A stretch of DNA of 64,000 nt from Typhlomys cinereus (Eukaryota > Chordata > Mammalia > Rodentia > Platacanthomyidae), in contig JALPQD010000240.1 in NCBI GenBank assembly GCA_023101885.1, forward strand, positions 3,368,152 to 3,432,151. The letters are read 5' to 3'. A program made the position numbers and the translations under genes. Below are positions 10,489 to 21,776 of this stretch, one piece after another (position 1 is the first letter of the stretch; the number at the start of each line of letters is the position of its first letter). The notes beneath the pieces were generated by a model. The model searched no databases. It saw only the letters and a program-made list of their open reading frames with translations, and had not been told where the DNA came from.

Positions 10489-13400
10489 CTAGGAGCCACC
10501 TATTAGGGAGTACATACGGCACTTAATTTTCTGGGTTTGGGATACTTCACTTAATATAATTGTTTCTAATGACATCCATTTCCCGGCAAATTCTAGTAAT
10601 TCATCATTTTTGATAGCTGAGTAGTACTCCATTGTATAGCTGTACCACAGTTTCCTTATCCACTCATCAACTGTTGGACATTTGGGTTGATTCCATGACT
10701 TTGCTATTGTAAACAGTGCTGCTATGAACCTGGTCGTGCTTCTGCTATCGAGGTGAACCTCTGCTGTATGGGGGGGTTATACCCAAAAGTGGAATCGCAG
10801 GGTCATATGGCATTTCAATCTTTACTTTCTTTAAGAATCTCCAGACGGCTCGCCAGAGTGGCTGTATGAGCCTGCATTCCCACCAGCAATGTAGCAGAGT
10901 TCCCCTCTCTCCACATCCTCTCCAGCATTTGTTGTTGTTTGTATTGTGGATTTTTGCCATCCTGACCTGGGGGAGATGATATCTCAGGGAAGTTTTGATT
11001 CGCATTTCCCTGATGGCTAAGGAAGTGGAGCACTTTTAAAGATATTTGTTAGACATTTTAATTTCATCCCTGGTAAAGTTTCTTTTAAGTTCCAGGGCCC
11101 ATTTTTTCATTGGGCCATTGGTTTCCTTGGTGTTTAGTTTTCTAAGTTCTTTGTGCACTCTGGACAGTAGAGCTCTAACAGATGTGTGGTTAGTGAAGAT
11201 TTTCTCCCATTCTGTGGGTTGCCTTTGAGCTCGTGTGACAATCTCTTTATCTGAACAGAAGCTCTTTAATTTCACAAGATCCCAACTGTTGAGAGTTGGT
11301 AGCAGTGACTGTGCTATTGAATGTCTGTTTAGGAAATGTTGGCTTAGCCCAATCAGCTCGAGGGAGTTCCCTATCCTTTCAACTATGGTTTTATAGTCTC
11401 TGGCCTTATATCAAGGTCCTTGACCAATTTGGAATTAAGTCTTGTACATGGTGACAAGTACGGGTCCAGCTTTAATCTTCTGCATGTGGAGATCCAGTTT
11501 TGCCAGCACCATTTGATGAAGATGCTGTTCTTTTTCCATTGGATTCTTTGGGCCCATTGTCAAAGACCAAATGGCTGTAACTTTGTGGGCTTATATCTGG
11601 GTCTTCAATACTTAGCCATTGATCTGTGTGTCTATTTTGGAGCCTGTACCAGGCTGTCTTTACAACTATGTATTTGTAGTATAGACTTAGGTTTGGTATG
11701 ATAATACCTCCAGCAGTGTTTTTGTTACTCAGGATTGTCTTTGCTATCCTGGGTCTTTTGTGCCTCCATATGAACTTTGAGATTGTTTGGTCAACTTGTT
11801 TGAAGAATTGCTTTGGGATTTTGATTGGTATAGCATTGAATCTGTATATTGCCTTTGCTGGGATGGTCATTTTTACGATGTTGATTCTGCCAATCCAGGA
11901 ACAAGGGAGGTCTTTCCACCTTCTGGTGTCTTCTGCTATTTCTTTCTTTAGGGTTTTAAAGTTTTCATTGTAAAGGACTTTTACCTCCTTGGTTAGGTTT
12001 ATACCAAGGTATTTCATTTTTGTAGGGGCTATAGTAAATGGGATTGCTTCTCTCAAGGCTTGTTCACTTCTTTCATTCTGGGCATATAGGAAGGCCTCTG
12101 ATTTTTGCACATTTATTTTGTATCCTGGTACCCTGCTGAACTTCTCAATTAGTTCCAGGAGCTTCCTGGTGGAGTTTTTGGGATCACTCAGGTATAAGAT
12201 CATGTCATCTGCAAATAGGGATACCTTGACTTCTTCCTTGCCGATTTGAATCCCTCTTATATTTCTTGTCTTATGGCTTCAGCTAAGACTTCAAGTACAA
12301 TATTGAATACAAGTGGTGAGAGTGGACAGCCTTGTCTAGTTCCTGATCGAAGTGGGAATGCTTCCAATTGTTCGCCATTGAGCATAATCCTTGCTGTGGA
12401 CTTATTGTATACAGCTTTTATTATATTGATAAAGGTTCCTTGCATTCCTACTGTCTCTAGCGTTTTCATCATAAAAGGCTGTTGGATCTTGTCAAACGCT
12501 TTTTCTGCATCTATCGAGAGTATCATGTGGTCTTGGACTTTGGACTGGTTTACATGATGAATTACATTTAATGATTTGCGTATGTTGAATCAACCTTGTG
12601 TGCGGGGGATGAAGCCTACTTGGTCCCCGTGAATGATCTTTTTAATATGTTTTTGAGTCCGATTTGCTAAGCCTTTGTTGAGAATCTTTGCATCTGTGTT
12701 CATCAGAGAGATCGGCCTATAGTTTTCTTTTTTAAATGAGTCTTTATTAGGTTTTGGGATTAAAACGATATTAGCTTCATAGAAGGAATTTGGTAGTGTT
12801 CCTTCCTTTGCTATTTGATGGAACAGTTTAAGGAGTATTGGTGTTATTAACTCCTTAAATGTCTGGTAGAAGTCTGTGCTGAATCCATCTGGTCCAGGAC
12901 ATTTTTTGGTGGGAAGATTTGAGATTACTTCTTCAATTTCCTTATATGTTATAGGACTATTTAAATAATTCACAACTTCCTGATTCAATTTAGGTAAGTT
13001 GTGTTTACTTAGAAATTCATCCATCTCTTTTGTGTTGTCAAACTTCACAGAGTATAAGTTTTTGAAATATGATGTTATAATTCTCTGGATTTCTTGGGTA
13101 TCAGTAGTGATAACTCCATGTTCATTTCTGATTTTGTTAATTTGGGTTTTCTCTCTCCTGCTTTTGGTTAATTTAGCTAGGGGTGTATCAATCTTATTGA
13201 TTTTTTCAAAGACCCAGCTTTTCGACTTGTTGATTTTTTCTATCGTTTTCTTAATCTCAATTTCAGATATTTCTCCCCTTATTTTGCTAATCTCCTCTCT
13301 TCTACTACTTTTGGAATCAGATTGCTCTAGTTTCTCTAAAGCTTTAAGCTGCATTGTTAAGTTGTTTATTTCTGATGTTTCCAGTTTTTAGATGTAGGCA

Positions 13401-14308
13401 TTAAGAACTATGAACTTACCTCTTAGAACAGCTTTCACTGTGTCCCAGAGATTTTGGTAAGTTGTATTTTCATTATCATTCACTTTCAGGAAATCTTGAA
13501 TTTCCTTTTTAATTTCTTCCTGAATCCAGTCCTCATTCAGCATCATATTGTTAAGTTTCCAGGAGTTAGTGTATTTTCTCTTGTTTGTTTTGTTGTGCAT
13601 GTCCAGCTTTAGGCCGTGGTGGTCTGACAGGGCACAGGTTAGAACCTCAACTTTTTTGTACATGTGTAGATTCGTTTTGTGGCCTAGTTTGTGATCTATT
13701 TTGGAGAAAGTTCCGTGTGCTGCTGAGAAAAATGTGTATTCTTTGGTACTTGGGTGAAGAGTTCGATAGAGATCTGTAAGGTCCATTTCTTTAAGGGTTT
13801 GATTATGGTCCAAAGTGTCTCTGTTAAGCTTTTCACCTGTTGATCTATCCCATGTTTAGAGGGTGGTGTTGAAGTCCCCAAGAATTATTGTTTGGGGGTT
13901 GATTTCTTGCTTTAGACGCTGTAGGGTTTTCTTAATAAATGTGGCGGGGCCCATATTGGGTGCATATATGTTCAGTATTGTGAAGTCTTCCTGGTGAATT
14001 GTACCTGTGACTAAAATGTAGTATCCATCAGTGTCTCTTATAATTTTCTTTGGTTTGAAGTCCACTTTGTCTGATATCATAATGGCTACCCCTGCCTGTT
14101 TTCTGCTTCCATTAGCTTGTAGAATTATTGACCAGCCTTTCATTTTTAGGGCATGCCTATCTTTTGTGGTGAGATGGGTTTCCTGCAGGCAATAGATTGA
14201 TGGATTGTGATTTTTAATCCAAATTTGTAATCTGTGTCTCTTGATCGGTGAGTTAATTCCATTAACATTTAGTGTTATAATGGTGAAACTATTTTTGATT
14301 CCAGACAT
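10489..14308 (-). pseudogene. L1 ORF2 (endonuclease/reverse transcriptase), broken
   Basis: The start at 14308 ([18 protein letters not shown]) and the stop at about 10489 bracket roughly 1270 codons, the usual L1 ORF2 length. Domains in order: endonuclease (ETHLTTKDRHA; GDFN near residue 145; [11 protein letters not shown]), linker, reverse transcriptase with FADD coded at about 12201-12215, and C-terminal Cys motif (CWRGCGERG...HCWWEC) near 10920-10870. The frame is closed by a stop at about 13856 just after GDFNTTL, where the other copies have serine. Further breaks lie near 13390, near 12590, near 12200-12260 and near 11470-11275. The endonuclease and reverse transcriptase segments are separately open, but no complete protein is possible. 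Confidence 0.93.
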
Positions 14309-14358
14309 TTATTATGTTTAGTAGTTTTTATAAGTATATTGCTTCGCTTTTAATGGTG

Positions 14359-15423
14359 TTATATTTGCCTTCTGTTCTCCTGGATATGCCTGTTTTTTTC
14401 TTTATGCTTGAGTATCATTTCTAGCATTTTTTGAAGGCCTGGTTTGGTGGACATGTATCCCTTCAAGTTGTCTTTGTGCTGGAAGATTTTTCTTTCTCCC
14501 TCGATCATGACGGATAGTTTTGCAGGGTAAATCAGCCTGGGTTGACATTTTTGCTCATTCAATACTTGAAGTATGTCTCTCCAAGCTCTTCTTGCTTTTA
14601 CTGTTTTGACTGAGAAGTCATTTGTTATTTTAATAGGTTTACCTTTAAAAGTGACTTGTTTTTTCTCCCTTGAAGCTCTCAGCACCAGTTCTTTATCTTG
14701 AATGTGGAGTGTTTTGACTATTATTTGCCGTGGCGAGCTTCTGTTTTGGTCGTATCTGTTTGGGGTGCGGAATGTCTCTTGTATATGGATGGGCCTCTCT
14801 TTTTTTAGATGAGGAAAGTTTTCCTTGATGATCGTTTGAAAAATTTCCTCAGGGGTGGTATTTTGAGATTCTTGCTCTGGTATTCCATGAATACGCATGT
14901 TGGGCTTCTTCAGAGTGTCCCATATCTCCTGGATATTTCTCTCAAGCATCTTTTTGGCTTTAACAATCTTTTCCATTGAGCTGGTTAATACTCCCACTTT
15001 ATCTTCAAGATCTGAAATTCTGTTTTCTGCTTTGTTAGTTCTGCTGATAAGACTCTCTGTGGAGTTCTGGGTTGAAGATAACTTATCTTTTAGCTCAGTT
15101 TTAAACTCTGCTTGAGTCTGCTTTAACTGCTCTCTGCCAGTTTTTGATTCTTGCACTGTTTTTCTCAACTCCTCCATGTGTCTGTTGTGTTCCTCCTCAA
15201 AGCGATTGATTCGATTATTTAATTCCTCCCGGATTTCCTCTTTCATAATATTGAACATGGTAATGACCGTATTTTGAAAGTCGTTATGCTGGGTCAGGCT
15301 TTCTTTGCCATTTTCCATGGGTTTGTTTTGGTTGGAGTCTAACATTATGGGATTAATTCCTTCAGTGGGAGATTTGTTTACTTGAGTGTTGTTTCTCATG
15401 GATTTGCACTTTGACTTTGGCAT
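14359..15423 (-). CDS. L1 ORF1p, open 354-codon frame
   Basis: L1 ORF1p is a trimeric nucleic-acid chaperone that forms the cytoplasmic L1 ribonucleoprotein. The frame starts MPKSKCKSMRNN at 15423 and runs uninterrupted for 354 codons. Residues about 45-150 are rich in E, K, L and N in heptad spacing (coiled coil for trimerisation). Residues about 155-250 hold the RRM-like domain (MRIHGIPEQESQ; ENFPHLKKERPIHI). The rest is the basic C-terminal domain (REKKQVTFKGKP; KLSVMIEGERKIF). ORF2 starts 50 bp downstream. Whether it is transcribed is unknown; its 5' UTR is present. Length equals that of the copy at 60545-61609. Confidence 0.9.
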   Translation of the reverse strand: MPKSKCKSMRNNTQVNKSPTEGINPIMLDSNQNKPMENGKESLTQHNDFQNTVITMFNIMKEEIREELNNRINRFEEEHNRHMEELRKTVQESKTGREQLKQTQAEFKTELKDKLSSTQNSTESLISRTNKAENRISDLEDKVGVLTSSMEKIVKAKKMLERNIQEIWDTLKKPNMRIHGIPEQESQNTTPEEIFQTIIKENFPHLKKERPIHIQETFRTPNRYDQNRSSPRQIIVKTLHIQDKELVLRASREKKQVTFKGKPIKITNDFSVKTVKARRAWRDILQVLNEQKCQPRLIYPAKLSVMIEGERKIFQHKDNLKGYMSTKPGLQKMLEMILKHKEKNRHIQENRRQI

Positions 15424-15835
15424 TGTCCTTTTAACTCTTAAGATCTTCTTTTAATTTCTGTGCATTTTTCACTAAACTGAATTATTTGGCCTGGGGTTCT
15501 GAGGGTGGGCGGGGACCAGAGTTTACCTAGATTGTGGCAAGGTGAGGCCTGTCCCTGGCGGTGGAGTGGAGGGGATGGGAGGATGGGGCGTCGGGGTGCT
15601 ATTTAAACACAGGGCACCTGAGGGCGGGGCCCAGGCGCAGAGGGGGTGCCCTCTCCTCTTCCCAGGCCCTGCGCGCAGCTCCAGCTGGATGGTGGGAGGA
15701 GCTGGGTCCACTCGGGCTGCCGGGGGCTCTGGGTGTGGACTGGGACCGAGCTTACCTGGGTCACGTCCTGGTGAGGCCCGGCTGGACCGCGTTTGTGCAC
15801 GTCCAGGGTGGTGGAGTGGAGGGGAAGGGGAAGGG
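15424..15835 (-). promoter_or_regulatory. L1 5' UTR with tandem monomer-like units
   Basis: The interval is GC-rich and CpG-containing, unlike its surroundings. Two related blocks recur about 225 bp apart: one around 15515-15585 (gtttacctagattgtgg, then aggtgaggcctgtcc, then ggtggagtggagggg) and one around 15745-15825 (gcttacctgggtcacg, then tggtgaggcccggctgg, then ggtggagtggaggggaag). Rodent L1 promoters are commonly built from tandem monomers of about 200 bp, so I read this as one full and one partial unit. A gctatttaaac motif lies at about 15597-15608. The internal promoter role is inferred from family knowledge. Confidence 0.75.
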
Positions 15836-17741
15836 TTAAAAGAAACTCTACCAGGGAGAAAATGAAATGTCTAACAAATGTCTTTAAAAATGCTCCACAT
15901 CCTTAGCCATCAGGGAAATGCAAATCAAAACCTCCCTGAGATATCATCTCACTCCGGTTAGGATGGCAAAAATCCACAATACAAATAACATCAAATGATG
16001 CAGAGGATATGGAGAGAAGGGAACTCTCTTACATTGCTAGTGGGAATGCAGGCTCATGCAATCACTCTGGCGAGCAGTCTGGCGATTCTTAAAAATGTTA
16101 AAGATTGAAATGCCATATGACCTTGCTATTCTACTTTTGGGAATAATCCCCTACACCGCAAAAATTCACCTCGATAGCACAAGCACGACCATGTTCATAG
16201 CAGCACTGTTTATGATAGCAAAGTCATGGAATCAACCTAAATTTCCAACAGTTGGTGAGTAGATAAGGAAAATATGGTACATTTATACAATGGAATACTA
16301 CTCACCCATCAAAATAATGAATTAATTAAATTTGGTGGGAAATGGATGGAATTAGAAACAATTACATTGAGCAAAGTATCCCAGACACAGAAACTTAAGC
16401 GCCATATGTATTCCCCAATAAGTGGATCCTACTAGCAAAACCAATTGATACACTCAAAGACAAATCTCTGTAATACCTTCAGTAATTGCAAGGATTATAA
16501 GCAGGGAGGGAAGGGGAAGGAGGGCCCTGCCAGAAACAAAGAGAGAAGGGATCATGCTACAGCAGAAAAAAAAAAAAAAAAGCCACTATCAAGGACTACT
16601 AGTAAGTAGTGAGACATCTGGTTAAACTCACAAACTTTCCTTCCTGGTCCCTTGCATCTTTATGGGGTATGATATCACCAGAAAGGGAGGGCATAGAGTC
16701 TAGCAGATAGAAGGTAAACATCCTGCAAATGGGAGACTGGCGCCCCTCACAGTGGTCTTTTAATCTTATTCCGTCTACCTTTGAATCTGCTCTTATAATG
16801 GCTCTCTTTTAACAGCCTTTTATTTCTGACCAGGGGGTGGCATCCAGTACCCATCAGGATAGAGCCAAGGATGATGCAAGAGTAGCAAAACTGAAAAAAA
16901 ATCAACAAACCGTAATTCAGAAAATCAGAGACTCTACATCAACCACCTGGAACCAGGCCAGCCTAATCTCTCCCCATCCTAAAGCTCAGGGAAATTTGCG
17001 GGAGAGGGGGTGGTAAGATTTTAAGAGCCTAAAGATGGGGAGGAGTAACGATATGCAAGATACTCCATACAAGTTAGGGCTGAAGTAATCAATCATGGTA
17101 GGACTTTGCATGACCTGCGCAATGACCAACATATCATTGAATCCCCAAAGCCTAGCATGGATCACAGGCACTATGATCCTTAGAGGCAAGCGATTAACAG
17201 CCACAATAGTGATCCTCTACTAAAGGGGAACACAAAAAAAAGCTCTAGGCAAAGCTACTGAGTCCTTACACCTCATCAGAGAGGAGGACCCAGAGGGAAG
17301 GCTGACATGCACACAACAGGATGCTTCAGGAAGGGGGGGAAGGGGGCACTGGGAGAAGGGAAGGGGGGAAGGGAAGGGGAAAGAGGAGGAGGAAGTAAGG
17401 GAATCCAGGGAGGGGTGGAGGGAGGGAGGGGAATGGGGTACCTATCAACTTTATATGAGTGGAAGAAATTAAAAAAAAGAAAACAGAAAAAAATTCCCCG
17501 AAATTGGAAAAATATAAAAATAAATAGACAAATTTCTAAATGCATATCACTAATAATAATGACAATGATATAAACAATTGTATCATGTTTGCCTAAATTG
17601 TAAGATTGAGGCAATAATTTCAAATCTTCAAACTAAAACAAAAGTCCAGGCTCAGGTAGATTCATGAGTAAATTTTATCAGACTTTCAAAGAACTAACAA
17701 GCTGTTCCATAAAATTAAAAACTAAATAGCATTACTATTTC

Positions 17742-18062
17742 AGTTTCCCTTTGTTTGCTGATAAAATGACAATCAAACACTTAGGGGAACAAGGGGTTTT
17801 TATACTTGATTATGATTCACTATCACAGTTCATAATCCAGCTTGGCAGGAGAATACATTCATATCACTGTCAGGAACTGAGGGAACTGGCCACACCATAT
17901 GTGTAGGAATTGCTGAGAGAGGGGGAAAATCTTCTCACCTGACAGTCAGTGACAGGTTTGTTTAGGGCTTGCCTTAACTACCAATTCTTCATTGATATGC
18001 CCAAAGCCTCAGCCTTCGATCCTCAACTTGACACCTTTATCTAACTAATGGAATTATTCAAG
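17742..18062 (-). mobile_element. Solo-LTR-like repeat (ERV-L/MaLR type), copy 1
   Basis: Reverse-complement copy of the about 400-bp family seen at 21777, 25205, 49236/51115 and 53282: gctgataaaatgacaatca, aacaaggggttttta, gaactggccacacc, caacttgacacc occur in the same order. The coding-orientation end carries an AATAAA-like motif before the CCCCTTGTTCCC phrase, and the caacttgaca phrase is also shared with the ERV-L LTRs at 26889 and 33018. Internal retroviral genes are absent. Confidence 0.65.
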
Positions 18063-18129
18063 TCTTTTATGAATGCATTAACAGTCTGATAGAAAAGTCA
18101 GATAAACAACAAAAAGAGATGAAAAGAGA

Positions 18130-18565
18130 CACAAAAATTCTCAACCAGTGAATCAGTACTCAGGTCCAAATAGGACATTTGTAACACTTCTTATGAGGCT
18201 CAGGAAACATCATGGAAGAAGCTAGCATATAGAATGCAAGAGCCAGAAGACAGAAAGTTTGGGGAATGCTATCTTCTAGGCATGGCACATGCAACCCAGT
18301 CAAGATCTCACAGCAGCTGAGGCTACCTGCAATGAGACTACACAAGAATGGTCCTGTCAGCAGTCAATCATAGAGGTTACTGACAACCTGGGGGAGAGAC
18401 AATCATTGTCTTCAGTTAAGTACCCACTGATGAGCCCACAAAATTCTAAATGATATTTCCAAACTGATAATCAATGACCCTGAATAGACTCAAGTGTGCC
18501 TTATAATAAAACCTGAGACATGCAAGTGGGAAAGGGACTTATAGTGAGAGTGGGAACTAAGAATG
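18130..18565 (+). mobile_element. Old L1 3' UTR-like remnant
   Basis: Phrases such as gaggctcaggaaacatcatgg and atagaatgcaagagccagaag resemble the old rodent L1 3' UTR, and the following cagcagctgaggctacctgc fits the same type. It is diverged and has no coding capacity. Confidence 0.5.
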
Positions 18566-18772
18566 GTAGAAGAATAGAAAAAAAATTCAAAAAAAGATTT
18601 GCAAAACAAATTCAAGAACACATCAGAAAGACATTTCTCCATTATCAACTTGGCTTTATTCCAAATATACAAGGATAGCTCAATATCCATAAATCAGTGA
18701 ATGTTATAAATTACATAAATAGACTAAGGACATAAATCCATGTTCATCTCAATAGAATCAGAAAAATCTTTT

Positions 18773-19029
18773 ATTTTTTATTTTTATTTTTTTATTATTA
18801 TTATTTCCACTCATACAAACTTAACAGGTACACCGGTCCTCTCCCTCCCTCCACCTCCCCCTGACCTCCCTGTTCCCCCCTCCCCTCTCTCCTCCCTCCC
18901 CATCCCCCAGTGCCCCCCCAATCCCCGGAGCATCCTTTACTGTGCATGCCAAACTCTCCTCTGGGTCCTCCTCTCCGATGAGGTGCAAGGACCCAGGGGC
19001 ATATCCCAGAACCCTTTCCTGTGTTCCCC
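18773..19029 (-). mobile_element. Short 5'-truncated L1 tail with target duplication
   Basis: Only the last 250 bp of an L1 3' UTR, inverted: T-rich start, then ccactcatacaaacttaaca, the C-rich polypurine complement and tgtgttcccc. It is flanked by perfect 15-bp copies of tcagaaaaatctttt at 18758-18772 and 19030-19044, and splits ancient L1 ORF2. Confidence 0.95.
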
Positions 19030-19805
19030 TCAGAAAAATCTTTTTAAAAACATCCAACATCCTTTCATGTTAAAGGACTTGAACAAACTTAGAAATAGAA
19101 GGAACATATCTAAATACAATAAGGCTACATATGACATATCTATAGCTAAAATTATATTAAATGGGAGAAATCTTAAAACATTACTGCTAAAATCAGGAAA
19201 AAGATAATGGTGTCTAACTTCTACACTGTTATTCAACATAGCACTGGAAACCTCAGCTAACGAAATGACATAAGAAAAGCAAATAAAGTGATATTAATAG
19301 AAAATGAAGAAATCAAAATGTCATTATTTGAAGATATAATTCTATACATTAGAGAACGTAGAGCCTATCAGAAAACTCTTAGAAGCGACCAAAACTTTCA
19401 GCAAAGTGGTAGTATACAATATTGACACACAAAAATCAATAGCCTTTCCATTCACCAATAATAAACATATTGAGAAAAAATAAGGAAAATAATTCTACTC
19501 AAAATAGTCTCAAAATACAAACTACTTTGGAATAAATCTAACCAACTTCTGAATTAAAACTTTAAAACACTGAAGAAAGAGATTATTGAAGACACTAGAA
19601 GATGAAATATCTCACATATTCATAGATAGTAACTAAGATTAATATTGTGAAAATGTCCATCCTATCAAAAGCACAGATTCAATGCAATGCCAATCAAGAT
19701 ATCAACTCAAGTTTTTACATAGAAAAAAAAAACAGTTTAAAATTTATATAGAAGAGTAAAATGCCCTGGATACCCTAAGGAATTAAGAATAAAAGACTAT
19801 TACTA

Positions 19806-20025
19806 TGGGCTGAAGAGATGGCTCAGGGGTTAAGACTCTGCTTCAAAAGCACAAGGTCCAACCTAAAAATGCCAGGCGGAACCAGTGGCGGCCTGAACTT
19901 CCCGTCCTGGTGGGCAGACTCTGGGAAATCCCAGAGGGAAGCCAAAATGAGGTAGAGGCAATCCAGGATGATTCATGAAGTTACCCTTGATCCTCCACAG
20001 GGACACACAGTGCCCTCTGATACAC

Positions 20026-20072
<47 letters not shown>

Positions 20073-20098
20073 AAATGAATGAATAAAGTAAAAAGAAT
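19806..20098 (+). mobile_element. B2-superfamily-like tRNA SINE
   Basis: Head gggctgaagagatggctcag with A-box-like ggctcaggggttaag; body with ctggtgggcagactctggga and aatccaggatgattcatgaa; (CA)n at about 20020-20068; then AATAAA-containing tail. It corresponds feature by feature to the copies at 3943 and 24141. Confidence 0.85.
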
Positions 20099-20099
20099 A

Positions 20100-20375
20100 T
20101 GATTGTATTCTTGCGGAAAGGAAATTCATTTTCCTTTGAGTCTGTGACTACTAGTAAGTTGCCCATGGTCCAGTGGATGGCTTCATAACCATAACCTAGG
20201 AACAGCCCTGAGACTCAGTAGATTATAAAAATAAAGAAATAGGACATGAAGTTAGCAGGGGTACATGTTGATGAGGATTAGATAAATTGGAGAGGGAGTA
20301 GAAGTTGGAATTGATCAAAACCTACTTTATGCATGTATGAGATTGCCAAAAAATAAATAAAATATTACTTAAAAT
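20100..20375 (+). mobile_element. Lx-like old rodent L1 3' end
   Basis: Holds the phrases agttgcccatggtccagtgg, acatgaagttagcaggggta and cctactttatgcatgtatgaga followed by aataaataaaat, which I recognise as the 3' terminal pattern of older rodent L1 families. Confidence 0.6.
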
Positions 20376-20492
20376 AACTTTTAAAATTCTTAGTTTTATA
20401 TGGTAGCACAAAAGATTCCAGGTAACCAAAAAACTCCTGAGCTAAAAGGAGTGGAAGTATGTCGATAACTAATCTCGTTTTACTACAGTGCC

Positions 20493-21515
20493 TTTCTTTT
20501 TTTTAGCTGTAATTTCATTTAACAAATTTATTCAGATTTTTTTTATTTCTTCCACTCATATAATGTTGATAAGTACTCCATTCCCCTCCCTCCCTCCACC
20601 CCTCCCTGGATTCCCTTTGCTCCCTCCCCCTTTTTTCTTTCCTTTCCCCCCTCCCTCCCTTTCTTCCAGTGCCCCCTTCCCCCCCACTCCTGGAGCATCC
20701 TTTAATATGCATGACAAACTTCCCTCTGAGTCCTCCTCTCTGATGAGGTATAAGGACTCAGTAGCATTGCCTAGAGCTCTTTCTTGTGTTCCCCTTTAGT
20801 ACAGGAACACTATTGTGGCTGTTAATCCGTTGCCTCTAAGGATCCTAGTGCCTGTGATCCATGCTACACTTTGGGGGTTCAATGATATGTTGGTCATTGC
20901 TCAGGTCATGCAAAGTCCTATTATGATTACTTCAGCCCTAACTTGTATATCGTTGCTCCTCCCCATCTTTAGGCTCTTACAATCTTACCGCCCCCTCTTC
21001 CGCAAATTTCCCTGAGCTTCAGGATGGGGAGAGATTAGGCTGGTCTGGTTCCAGGTGGTTGATGTAGAGTCTCTGATTTTTCTGAATTATGGTTTGTTGA
21101 TTTTTTTTTCAGTTTTGCTACTCCTGCACCACCCTTGGCTCCATCCTGATGGGTATTGGATGTGATCCCCTGGCCAGAGATAAAAAGCTGTTAAAATAGA
21201 GTCTTATTATAAGAGTAGATTCAATGGTAGATGGAATAAGAGTAGGAGTCCACTGTGAGGGGTGGTCAGTCTCCCATTTGCAGGATGATTACCTTCTAAC
21301 TGCCAGACTCTATGCCCTCCCTTTCTGGTGAGACAATACCCCATCAGTTGCAAGTGACCAGGCAGGAAAGTCTGTGAGCTTAACCAGATGTCTCATTACT
21401 TACTTCAGTCCTTGATGGTGGCCTATTTTCTCTGCTGTAACATTGTCCCCTCTCTCCTTGTTTCTGGTGGGTCCCTCTTTCCCCTTTCCTCCCTGCTTAT
21501 AATCTTTGAAATTAC
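20493..21515 (-). mobile_element. 5'-truncated L1 (3' UTR only) with target duplication
   Basis: Inverted L1 3' UTR: T-rich start, ccactcatataatgttgata, C-rich block at about 20580-20690, then the standard distal UTR up to ttgaaattac. Flanks are perfect 12-bp copies of tactacagtgcc at 20481-20492 and 21516-21527. It splits ancient L1 ORF2. Confidence 0.95.
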
Positions 21516-21776
21516 TACTACAGTGCCCTTTGGATAAAAATTGCATGGTACTGGCACAAAAAACACAAAAATAGACTAATTGAATAAAACAAACAACACA
21601 ATTCTAGATTTTAGACAAATATGTCAAAAAAACTTTACTGAAAAGCCACTCTCTTCAACAAATGGTGCTGGAAAAATTGGATGTACACATTTTTAAGAAT
21701 TAAAACATATCCATACATCTCTCACCCTGCCCAAAAATCAATTCACAATAGATCAGAAACCATAATATAAGACCTG

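Larger units (their letters stand above)
9397..15835 (-). mobile_element. Full-length L1 inserted in another L1
   Basis: On the minus strand the order is 5' UTR (15835-15424), ORF1 (15423-14359), ORF2 (14308 to about 10489), 3' UTR and A-rich tail. The insertion is flanked by perfect 12-bp copies of ttaaaagaaact at 9385-9396 and 15836-15847, both within ORF2 of the host L1. At about 6.4 kb it is the most complete L1 in the window. ORF1 is open, ORF2 is not, so it could supply ORF1p at most. A 46-bp non-L1 segment between two A-rich tracts lies at its 3' end. Confidence 0.95.
7821..16434 (+). pseudogene. L1 ORF2 C-terminal two thirds, interrupted by insertion
   Basis: Frame 7821-8558 begins [16 protein letters not shown], continues through [17 protein letters not shown] and the catalytic FADD (about 8269-8281), and breaks at about 8535, where roughly 10 bases are missing and AEDTRRW cannot be read in phase. 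Further breaks lie before 8902 and after 9129. The frame is cut at 9396 by the inserted L1 and resumes at 15848. The C-terminal cysteine motif (C-x3-C...H-x4-C) survives only as diverged codons around 16000-16060. ORF2p functions as endonuclease and reverse transcriptase in L1 replication; this copy has lost the endonuclease by truncation and is not functional. Confidence 0.9.
7818..17495 (+). mobile_element. 5'-truncated L1, split by a full-length L1
   Basis: The element starts inside the ORF2 reverse transcriptase region at about 7818, runs to 9396, is interrupted by the minus-strand L1 at 9397-15835, and resumes at 15848 with the next codons of the same ORF2. The stop aligned with other copies is at about 16434. 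A 3' UTR of about 1 kb follows, with its polypurine tract at about 17320-17440 and A-rich end near 17490. Joining is proved by the duplicated ttaaaagaaact at both sides of the interruption. The copy is dead. Confidence 0.92.

Noticed and set aside
11989..12557. Hydrophobic plus-strand frames opposite L1 ORF2 (also 7937-8488, 12999-13391, 40705-41082, 58179-58751, 59193-59564)
   Set aside because: They recur opposite every L1 ORF2 copy and are antisense shadows of its coding frame.
15542..15865. G/P/A-rich frames in the GC-rich stretch, possible CpG-island gene
   Set aside because: The stretch is the L1 5' UTR, bounded by the insertion duplication; the same sequence precedes ORF1 at 61610-61957.
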